Assembly: GCA_964652235.1 (NCBI GenBank)
Contig: CAZZDK010000003.1
Coordinates: forward strand, 1 to 64,000
Direction: 5' to 3'
Length of the DNA: 64,000 bases
Source: CAZZDK01 sp964652235
GTDB taxonomy: Bacteria; Pseudomonadota; Alphaproteobacteria; UBA9219
Below, in pieces: positions 57,707 through 64,000 of this stretch. A model generated the notes under the pieces. It did no database searches, was not told the origin of the DNA, and was given only the letters and a program-made list of their open reading frames with translations. Made by a program: the position numbers and the translations under genes. Within the stretch, counting starts at the first letter, position 1. Each line of letters opens with the position of its first letter.

Positions 57707-59533
57707 ATGCCGAACGCTGAGCGTCTTTTTCGTTTCGTTTTCTTCGCTTTCTTTTTTGCGAGCGCCGCGCCCGCCTGGGCTGCGGAGAGCATCGCCATGC
57801 ACGGCGCGCCCAAATACGGACCCGACTTCAAGCACTTCGATTATGTGAACCCGACTGCGCCCAAGGGCGGAACGCTAAAGCTCGGCGTCGTCGGCACTTT
57901 CGACAGCCTCAATCCTTTCATCGTGCGCGGCACTTCGCCGAACGCTCCGGCTTTCAGCCTTTTCTCGGCAGGCGCGGTCTATGAGCCGCTCATGGCGCGA
58001 AGCTGGAACGAGCCTTTTTCGCTCTACGGCCTCATTGCCGAAAGCATCGAAACGCCTGAGGACCGATCTTCCGTCGCCTTTACGCTTCGTCCCGAGGCGC
58101 GTTTTCAGGACGGCAAGCCCATTACGGTTGAAGATGTCCTATTTTCCTTTGAAACCTTGCGCGACAAAGGCCGCCCCAATCACCGCGCCTATTACAAGAA
58201 GGTCGAAAAGGCCGAAAAAACCGGGCCGCGCGGCGTGCGTTTCCGCTTCAAGCGCGAGCCGGACGGCTCGTGGGATCGGGAAATGCCGCTTATCATGGGC
58301 CTGATGCCGATCCTGCCCAAACATGATTGGCAGGGCCGAGATTTCAACCAGACAACCTTACGCGTTCCTGTCGGCAGCGGGCCTTATAAAATTACGCGCG
58401 TCGATCCGGGCCGCTCCGTCACGCTCACGCGCGATCCGCATTACTGGGGCCGGAAGGTGCCGAGCCAGCAGGGCCTTTACAATTTCGACGAAGTCCGCAT
58501 CGATTATTACCGCGACGACAATGTCGCGCTTCAGGCGTTCAAGGCAGGGCAATTCGATCTGCGCCGCGAGGGCGACCCGCGCAAATGGGCGAGCGCTTAC
58601 GAAGGGCCCGCGCTTGCGGACGGGCGCCTCTCTCTCACGCGCTTTCCGCATCAAAGGCCTGAGGCTATCGGCGGCTTTGCGCTTAATACGCGCCGCGCCT
58701 TGTTCAAAGACCCGGCTTTGCGCGAGGCCGTTTCGTTGGCCTTCGATTTCGGCTGGATCAATAAGACTCTTTTCCGGGGCGCTTATAAAAGAAGCGAAAG
58801 TTTCTTCCCCAATTCCGAACTGGCGGCGGGGCGCGGCCTGCCGGAAGGCTTGGAAAAAGAGATTCTGGAGAAATACCGCGCCAAGCTTCCGCCGGACATT
58901 TTCACGCGGCCCGTCACGCCCCCCGAAGACGACGGCTCGAACGCCGCGCGGCGCAGGGCTTTGTTGCAGGCAGCGGAGATTTTGAGAAAAGCGGGGTATA
59001 AGATGAAAGGCGGTGTTCTTTACGCGCCGAAAAAAGAACCCGTTCAATTTGAAATCATGCTCTCTGACCCCACGGAAGAGAAAATCGCGCTGGAATGGGC
59101 GCGGAATCTCAAAAGGCTCGGAATCGAAGCCCGCGTGCGAACGGTGGACAGCGCTCAATTTCAGGCGCGGCTGTCCGGTTTCGATTACGACGTGACGACG
59201 GCGCGGTGGATCAATTCCCTCTCGCCCGGCAACGAACAGCTTTTCTTCTGGGGCTGCGCGGCGGCGGGGCAGAACGGAAGCCGCAATTATCCCGGCGTTT
59301 GCGATCCCGTGGTGGACGCGCTGGCGCGCGCCATTCCGGCGGCGCGGACGCGCGAAGGCTTGGTGGCGCAGGCGCGGGCGCTGGACCGCGTTCTTATGGC
59401 CGGGCATTACGTCGTGCCGTTTTATTATTTGGGATTCGATCCCATCGCTTATTGGGCGTCGCGGCTTAAGCATCCCGCCGCGACACCGATCTACGGTCCG
59501 ATACTCGAGACGTGGTGGAGCGCAAAGCCTTGA
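57707..59533 (+). CDS. Extracellular peptide-binding protein (family 5, YejA-like)
   Basis: Periplasmic solute-binding component of an ABC importer for oligopeptides or similar. It has a signal peptide (RFVFFAFFFASAAPAWA, cleavage near residue 25), then family-5 motifs: PKGGTLKLGVVGTFDSLNPF, YEPLMARSWNEPFSLYGLIAE (shortened) and FTLRPEARFQDGKPITVEDV. VGSGPYKITRVDPGRSV and FALNTRRALFKDPALREA follow. The 608 residues and the N-terminal HGAPKYGPDFKHFDYVNP fit the YejA group. No permease or ATPase genes accompany it in the window. Start at 57707 has no obvious ribosome binding site. Confidence 0.9.
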   Translation: MPNAERLFRFVFFAFFFASAAPAWAAESIAMHGAPKYGPDFKHFDYVNPTAPKGGTLKLGVVGTFDSLNPFIVRGTSPNAPAFSLFSAGAVYEPLMARSWNEPFSLYGLIAESIETPEDRSSVAFTLRPEARFQDGKPITVEDVLFSFETLRDKGRPNHRAYYKKVEKAEKTGPRGVRFRFKREPDGSWDREMPLIMGLMPILPKHDWQGRDFNQTTLRVPVGSGPYKITRVDPGRSVTLTRDPHYWGRKVPSQQGLYNFDEVRIDYYRDDNVALQAFKAGQFDLRREGDPRKWASAYEGPALADGRLSLTRFPHQRPEAIGGFALNTRRALFKDPALREAVSLAFDFGWINKTLFRGAYKRSESFFPNSELAAGRGLPEGLEKEILEKYRAKLPPDIFTRPVTPPEDDGSNAARRRALLQAAEILRKAGYKMKGGVLYAPKKEPVQFEIMLSDPTEEKIALEWARNLKRLGIEARVRTVDSAQFQARLSGFDYDVTTARWINSLSPGNEQLFFWGCAAAGQNGSRNYPGVCDPVVDALARAIPAARTREGLVAQARALDRVLMAGHYVVPFYYLGFDPIAYWASRLKHPAATPIYGPILETWWSAKP

Positions 59534-59536
59534 AAT

Positions 59537-59719
59537 TTAGCGCCCCGATCCCGGCGCGGGCTTAACGTTGCCCTGCTGCATGATCCAGTACTTTCTCGCC
59601 TCTCCGGTGGCTAGGGGCCTGGAAGAAACAAGGCCCATGTGCCTTTCCCCCGTTCCGATGTCGGGAGACGGCGGCGGGTTTCCAAATTTTTCGGGGGGCG
59701 TTTCAGGATGAGAGGACAT
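59537..59719 (-). CDS. Small hypothetical protein, 60 residues
   Basis: Pro/Gly-rich short protein (MSSHPETPPEKFGNPPPSP, then GLVSSRPLATGEARKYWIMQ). No domain recognised and probably disordered. A GGAG sequence at good spacing before the ATG at 59719 supports translation. It converges with the peptide-binding protein (3 bases between stops) and diverges from pdxH across a 279-base gap. Confidence 0.5.
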   Translation of the reverse strand: MSSHPETPPEKFGNPPPSPDIGTGERHMGLVSSRPLATGEARKYWIMQQGNVKPAPGSGR

Positions 59720-59840
59720 TTTTTCTCCATAAAAGTAAGGGGGACCAAATCTTCTATGGAAGGCCCGTATAAAATCCCGCGACGTTTTCGTCCATAAACA
59801 TCGCGTTACAAAATCTTACAAAAACGTCTTTAACCAATTG

Positions 59841-59908
59841 AAAATGTGAAACATTTTTCGCTCCGTGGAACGGACGCCCCGCAACGCCAGCCCCTGCAAA
59901 CGTTCCAC
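59841..59908. promoter_or_regulatory. Two inverted repeats in the pdxH upstream region
   Basis: AAAATGT (59841-59847) and ACATTTT (59851-59857) form one short palindrome. GTGGAACG (59865-59872) and CGTTCCAC (59901-59908) form a wider 8-base inverted repeat. Both lie in the 279-base divergent gap before pdxH and may be regulator binding sites or hairpins. Confidence 0.35.
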
Positions 59909-59998
59909 AAAAATCCTCTTTTGTGAAACCGCCCGCGACTTGCAAAAATAAGGTAGAGTATCGCCATCGAATCGATTTCGTTCCCTAAGAACCACGCC

Positions 59999-60610
59999 AT
60001 GCAACAGCCCCTTCCCCCGCTTGATCCGCCCGCTGATCCGCTTTCCTTGTTCGAAGAATGGTACGCGCAGGCGCAAAAGACCGAGCCTGCCGACCCCAAC
60101 GCCATGATGCTGGCCACCATCGGCGCGGACGGCTTTCCGACCGCGCGCGCGATGTTGATGAAAAGCTACGACGCGGACGGTTTCGTTTTTTATACGAACC
60201 GGCAAAGCCGCAAGAGCGATCAGATTCGCCATAGCAACAAGGTCGCTTTGTGTTTTTTCTGGAAATCTCTCTACCGGCAGATTCATATCGAGGGCGTCGC
60301 GGCGCCCGTCAGCGAGGCGGAATCGGACGCCTATTTCGCGACGCGCCCGCGCGAAAGCCAGATCGGCGCGTGGGCCTCGCAGCAATCAAGGCCTCTTGAA
60401 AGCCGGGAGGTTTTCGAAGCCATCCTCGCTGAAACCGAAAAAAGATTCGAAGAACAGACCGTTCCGCGTCCGCCCCATTGGGGCGGCTATCGCGTAACGC
60501 CTTTGCGGATCGAGTTCTGGCGCGGACACCCCTTCCGTCTGCACGACCGGATCGTTTACAATCGAAGAACAAAAGAAGCCCCCTGGACAACGCAAAGGCT
60601 GTTTCCCTGA
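59999..60610 (+). CDS. pdxH: Pyridoxamine 5'-phosphate oxidase
   Basis: FMN enzyme that makes pyridoxal 5'-phosphate. The 203 residues show the N-terminal DPLSLFEEWYAQAQ, the FMN/PLP segment ARAMLMKSYDADGFVFYTN, the block KVALCFFWKSLYRQIHIEG, SRPLESREVFEA, and the C-terminal signature RIEFWRGHPFRLHDRIVY. Length is normal. The stop TGA overlaps the start of the cation-efflux gene by one base (TGATG), so the two genes form a transcription unit with the GT39-like gene after them. Confidence 0.95.
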   Translation: MQQPLPPLDPPADPLSLFEEWYAQAQKTEPADPNAMMLATIGADGFPTARAMLMKSYDADGFVFYTNRQSRKSDQIRHSNKVALCFFWKSLYRQIHIEGVAAPVSEAESDAYFATRPRESQIGAWASQQSRPLESREVFEAILAETEKRFEEQTVPRPPHWGGYRVTPLRIEFWRGHPFRLHDRIVYNRRTKEAPWTTQRLFP

Positions 60611-61551
60611 TGACCAAAACCAAACGCCACATAATCAGCGATAAGAAGTTAAAGCGGCTTACGAGCCTCGCCAGCGTTTCTGTCGCGACGATTCTCGTCC
60701 TGGCCAAAATCGCGGCCTATTTCTACACGGATTCCATCGCGCTTTTATCCTCGCTCATCGATTCCAGCGTGGACGTTCTGGCTTCGCTGATCACGGCCTT
60801 CGGCGTCACGAAAGCCCTGCAGCCCCCCGACCGAGACCACCGCTACGGCCACGCGAAGGCGGAATCGCTCGTCGCGCTCGCGCAGGCGGCCTTTATTGTC
60901 GGTTCGGCGCTTTTCCTGTCCTTCGAAGCGATAGGCCGTTTCGCCAAGCCCGTCCCTTTGGCCCATACGGGTCTGGGCCATGCCGTCATGATCATTGCGA
61001 TCGTCGCGACGGCGGGGCTGCTGACGCTTCAAACCTACACGGTGCGCCGGACCGGATCGCAGGCCATCGCGGCGGACAGGATGCACTATGCCGGCGATAT
61101 TCTTATGAATCTGGTCGTCATGATCTCCATGGCCGCGCAGGATTTCTTTCAGCAGCCCTGGGTGGATCCTCTTTTCGCCCTTTTGATCGCCGCTTTCCTG
61201 GCGCGCGGCGCGTTCGGGATCGCTGGCGGCGCCCTGGCCGTTTTAATGGACGCCGAACTGCCCGAAACGGACCGGCTCGCCCTTTTTTCCCTTGCCGCCT
61301 CCGTCCCGGGCGTTTTGGGCGTTCATGACCTCAGGACCCGTTCGGACAGCGAGCGCCCGATTATCGAGCTTCATATCGAAATGGACGGACAGATCAATCT
61401 GAAGGACGCGCACCGGATCGTCGAAGACGTCACGGCGAAAATCAAAACCGCCTACCCCAAGGCCGATGTCCTGATCCATCAGGACCCCGCCGGCATCGAG
61501 GAAGAACGGCTCGACGCCCTCATTGAAGAAAACGATCCCTTGCCGAAGTAA
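60610..61551 (+). CDS. Cation diffusion facilitator (FieF-like metal efflux)
   Basis: Proton-driven divalent metal exporter of the inner membrane. The 313 residues have six membrane segments. Metal-binding motifs are DSIALLSSLIDSSVDVLAS in TM2 with the aspartates of FieF, the conserved DRDHRYGHAKAESLV loop, and ADRMHYAGDILMNL in TM5. A cytoplasmic ferredoxin-like domain (GVLGVHDLRTRSDSE, HIEMDGQINLKDAHRIV) follows. The ATG at 60610 shares a base with the pdxH stop. The metal (Fe, Zn or other) cannot be assigned. Confidence 0.9.
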   Translation: MTKTKRHIISDKKLKRLTSLASVSVATILVLAKIAAYFYTDSIALLSSLIDSSVDVLASLITAFGVTKALQPPDRDHRYGHAKAESLVALAQAAFIVGSALFLSFEAIGRFAKPVPLAHTGLGHAVMIIAIVATAGLLTLQTYTVRRTGSQAIAADRMHYAGDILMNLVVMISMAAQDFFQQPWVDPLFALLIAAFLARGAFGIAGGALAVLMDAELPETDRLALFSLAASVPGVLGVHDLRTRSDSERPIIELHIEMDGQINLKDAHRIVEDVTAKIKTAYPKADVLIHQDPAGIEEERLDALIEENDPLPK

Positions 61552-61554
61552 TCC

Positions 61555-63927
61555 ATGCTTGATCCGATTCTGACCCCTGCCGCGTTTTTCCACGCCTTCG
61601 CCCTTATCGGCCTTTGGTCCTTGGCCTGCCGCCGCTGGCGGCTGGAGATGAAAGACCGGCCTTTCGTCGTTCTTTTGCTTTTGTGGGCGACGCTTGTCCT
61701 GACGGGCCATCTGGCCGGGATCGGTAAAAATCTTGGCGATCTTTCAATTTACGTTCCTCTTAGTTTCCTTTCCGTCGGCCTTCTGTGGGCCGTTTTCCAT
61801 TCTGCGGGCCGAAAGGTGGCCGCGCAGCCGCTTCTGGCGCCGCCGTCCTTGGCCTTTGCCCCCATCGAATCTGAAAAGACGCGGCGTTTTCTTTTCTGGT
61901 TTCTGGCGATCACGCTCGGCTTGTTCGCCCTTATCAGCGTCGTTTTGGGCCTTAGCGTTTATCCCGACAATGCGGATTCCATGATCTATCGCTTGCCGCG
62001 CGCCTTTTGGTACGTGAGCGGCGGAAGCTTTCTTCACCCTTTCGAGGCGCTGGACAAACGCCTCGTCTTCTATCCCCTGGACGGCGTGGCGCTTTACGTT
62101 CCGCTCGTTCTCTATGGCCTGCCAGGCGTCTTTCATAGCGTCCCCTCTCTCTTGTCCTGGGGCCTGGTCGTCTATACCGGCTACCGTTTCGCGCGGGAGC
62201 TCGGCGGGGACCGCCTGATCGCTCTTCTGACCGCCTGGCTTGTGGGCATGACCCCGAACATCCTGGCCCAGGCGACTTCGACCAACGACGAGATCCTCGC
62301 CGCCGCCGCCCTTGTTTGCGGGCTCTACGTTTTCTGGCGCTGGCTTGTCACCGGAAAGAATTTTTATTTTCTTTTAGCGGGGTTGTCTTTCGGGCTAAGC
62401 GCGGGGACCAAACTCCACATCGTCTTTCTTTCGCCAATCATAGGCCTTCTGTTCCTTTTGCTTATCGTCGCGATCGTAAAAAAACCCGCCCGCGCCCGGC
62501 TATGGCTCAACGCCGTCGGCTGGAGAACCGGTTTGGGAACGCTTTTGCTTATCGCCTTCGCCTTTGCGCCTTTTCTCTTTTACAATTATGCCTCGACCGG
62601 ACGCTTTTATTTCCTCGACGACTTCAAGGGCGACGTTTTCAATCTAAGCGCCAGCCTGCGCGGCGGAGCGCAAAATCTGCTCATCTATTTAAGCCAGATG
62701 ATCCTGTCGCCGATCGCGGATTTGAACTTCTGGCCCGTGGCCAACGACCGGCAGGCCTTCAACACGGCGCTTAATCAAATCTTCGGGCCTTTTATTGATT
62801 CCCTGCTCGATAAATCGCCCTCCTTTTACCACATGACCTATCGCTTCGTCGGCATCACCTTGCCCGTTTCGGTCCGGTTCGTGGAGTTCAGCCTTTGGGC
62901 CGGTTTCGTCTGGCTTCTTTGGCCGTTCCAGGCGGCCTTGGCCCTCAAACAAAAAGCGTTCCCTCTTCGCGGCGTCTTTTTCATCCTGGCCCTCACGCCG
63001 CCTTTATGGCTTCTGTTCTGGTCTTTCTCGACCCTTTATATGGAAGGCACGGCGACTTACTTCACCTTTTATCTTATCTGCGCCGCGCCCGCCGCCGTTT
63101 TCGCCTTTGGCCGGATCGAAGGCGGGCTGAAAAACGAGTTGCGCTGGGTCTGCGTCGCCTGGGTTTTCTTTTCGAACCTGCTGATCGGCCATAACCTTGT
63201 CATGTACAGCGGCTTTCGCGCTCTTCCCGATCTTTTCTACGCGCGCGCGCTTCCCTACGACTGGCTGATGACGGAAAAGGCCATCATCGACGAAATACGG
63301 GCGGCCCAAGACATCCGGATCGCCTTCACGCACGAAAAACTGACCTATTTCGGCTATATGCATTGGAATCCCCGCGCGCGCTACGCCACGCCCTTTCCGG
63401 TGGACGACCCCGGGGTTTTTCCGCCCTACGACAGGTTTTTGCAGATTCTGCCCGTCTCCAGCCTCCATATGTACGGCGCCATGCCCATCAAGGTTCCTGG
63501 CAAGCCGCGTCCCGGCGTCACCTATCTCGGCGCGGTGCGCAGCATCGGTCGCGAGGTCATCTTCGCCGCCGGGAACGGGGTGGAGAAGAGATACCCCGAA
63601 GAATCCGACTACATCATTCTCGACGCGATGATGACGCCCGAGAGAGACGGGACTTGGTCCGTGCTTTTCAGCCGGAATCCGCCGGGACTTCTGGCCGAAG
63701 ACCATTTGACGTTCGAATACGAATTGAAAAGGGGAGAGGAAAGAATCTTTCACAGGCCTCCTTCGCCCTCGCCGACCTTTCTCCTGCGCATGAAAACGAA
63801 TCCCCACGCGGACCGGCTCATGCTCACGACCATCGTGCGCTCGGCCTGGAGCGGAAAGGAACTGGCCCGCGCGACGTATCCGCTCGGCGGCGGCGGCGCC
63901 TGGCTGCCTGAGGGGCCGGAATATTAG
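61555..63927 (+). CDS. GT39-like polytopic membrane glycosyltransferase
   Basis: A 790-residue protein with about 12-13 membrane segments in residues 1-530, followed by a soluble periplasmic part. The first periplasmic loop contains YPDNADSMIYRLPRAFWYV, with an acidic residue in the place of the catalytic aspartate of GT-C enzymes. ATSTNDEILAAAALVCGLY is the second acidic motif. These match the dolichyl- or undecaprenyl-phosphate-mannose-type transferase family (GT39/ArnT-like). The C-terminal 250 residues are unrecognised. It starts 3 bases after the cation-efflux gene. Donor and acceptor are unknown. Confidence 0.72.
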   Translation: MLDPILTPAAFFHAFALIGLWSLACRRWRLEMKDRPFVVLLLLWATLVLTGHLAGIGKNLGDLSIYVPLSFLSVGLLWAVFHSAGRKVAAQPLLAPPSLAFAPIESEKTRRFLFWFLAITLGLFALISVVLGLSVYPDNADSMIYRLPRAFWYVSGGSFLHPFEALDKRLVFYPLDGVALYVPLVLYGLPGVFHSVPSLLSWGLVVYTGYRFARELGGDRLIALLTAWLVGMTPNILAQATSTNDEILAAAALVCGLYVFWRWLVTGKNFYFLLAGLSFGLSAGTKLHIVFLSPIIGLLFLLLIVAIVKKPARARLWLNAVGWRTGLGTLLLIAFAFAPFLFYNYASTGRFYFLDDFKGDVFNLSASLRGGAQNLLIYLSQMILSPIADLNFWPVANDRQAFNTALNQIFGPFIDSLLDKSPSFYHMTYRFVGITLPVSVRFVEFSLWAGFVWLLWPFQAALALKQKAFPLRGVFFILALTPPLWLLFWSFSTLYMEGTATYFTFYLICAAPAAVFAFGRIEGGLKNELRWVCVAWVFFSNLLIGHNLVMYSGFRALPDLFYARALPYDWLMTEKAIIDEIRAAQDIRIAFTHEKLTYFGYMHWNPRARYATPFPVDDPGVFPPYDRFLQILPVSSLHMYGAMPIKVPGKPRPGVTYLGAVRSIGREVIFAAGNGVEKRYPEESDYIILDAMMTPERDGTWSVLFSRNPPGLLAEDHLTFEYELKRGEERIFHRPPSPSPTFLLRMKTNPHADRLMLTTIVRSAWSGKELARATYPLGGGGAWLPEGPEY

Positions 63928-64000
63928 AATATTTCTTTGAACCGCCTTTCAAGCGCCGCATCGACGTCTTTCATCGTCGCGGCGACGCCGAGCGCGTGGA
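63924..64000 (-). CDS. C-terminal end of an unidentified protein (cut by the window edge)
   Basis: The minus strand has an open frame entering from the right edge that ends at TAA 63924-63926 with residues ATMKDVDAALERRFKEIF. It overlaps the stop region of the GT39-like gene tail to tail. Too little is inside the window to name the protein. Confidence 0.5.
   Translation of the reverse strand, partial: HALGVAATMKDVDAALERRFKEIF

Noticed and set aside
1..64000. CRISPR arrays, rRNA genes, insertion sequences, toxin-antitoxin or restriction systems
   Set aside because: I looked for regular spaced repeats, rRNA blocks, transposase motifs and typical defence-gene motifs across the window and found none that I can support.

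Overview
The window is chromosomal DNA from an alphaproteobacterium, probably Rhodospirillales-like. Supporting signs are the clpX-clpP-tig and glpX-recJ neighbourhoods, a class I PHA synthase with PhaR, LpxD (Gram-negative envelope), GC-rich codon use and frequent 4-bp start/stop overlaps. A run of 34 N inside acs (56976-57009) shows that it is an assembled, probably metagenomic, scaffold. The genus cannot be fixed from the sequence alone.

Layout. 1-3650 (minus): proteostasis and ribosome genes clpX (partial), clpP, tig, rpsI, rplM. 4430-7765 (minus): four overlapping glycosyltransferase-type genes, including a tandem pair in which one copy has lost its catalytic motifs. They diverge from a plus-strand operon, 7822-14947, for dTDP-L-rhamnose (rfbC-rfbB-rfbD-rfbA), an alpha/beta hydrolase, an undecaprenyl-phosphate sugar-phosphate transferase and a WbpM/CapD-type epimerase-dehydratase. 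Together these look like an O-antigen or other surface-glycan locus. 15062-16037: tRNA-Ala and tRNA-Leu flank an AT-richer, gene-free, hairpin-filled stretch that looks like the scar of an integrated element. 16124-23588: NAD(P)H-hydrate dehydratase, a membrane protein, tRNA-His, a possible small RNA, glnA, recJ, glpX and a lipoprotein. 23642-31225: class I PHA synthase, bacteriohemerythrin, gamma-carbonic-anhydrase-like protein, LysE-family exporter, typA, hrcA. 31226-37166: hypotheticals, grpE, two glycosyltransferases, queH, lpxD.

38496-50844 is a second polysaccharide locus: UDP-glucose dehydrogenase, a TupA-type ATP-grasp protein, a Tat-exported GH10 glycosidase translationally coupled to a Wzy-like polymerase, two GT4 enzymes, a PssD/PssE (Alg14/Alg13-like) pair, a Wzx-type flippase, an acyltransferase and an exosortase fused to EpsI. 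Ugd can supply UDP-glucuronate to PssDE, and Wzx and Wzy complete a flippase/polymerase pathway. No Wzc/Wza-type export proteins are visible here.

50980-52542 is an isolated three-gene phage-tail-like cassette preceded by two closely spaced intrinsic terminators. 52840-57635 is a second PHA cluster: phaR, divergent phaE-like and phaC-like genes that overlap in different frames, then acs. The right end holds a peptide-binding protein, pdxH, a cation-efflux protein, a large GT39-like membrane protein and the edge of one more minus-strand gene. No CRISPR array, rRNA or intact insertion sequence was seen.
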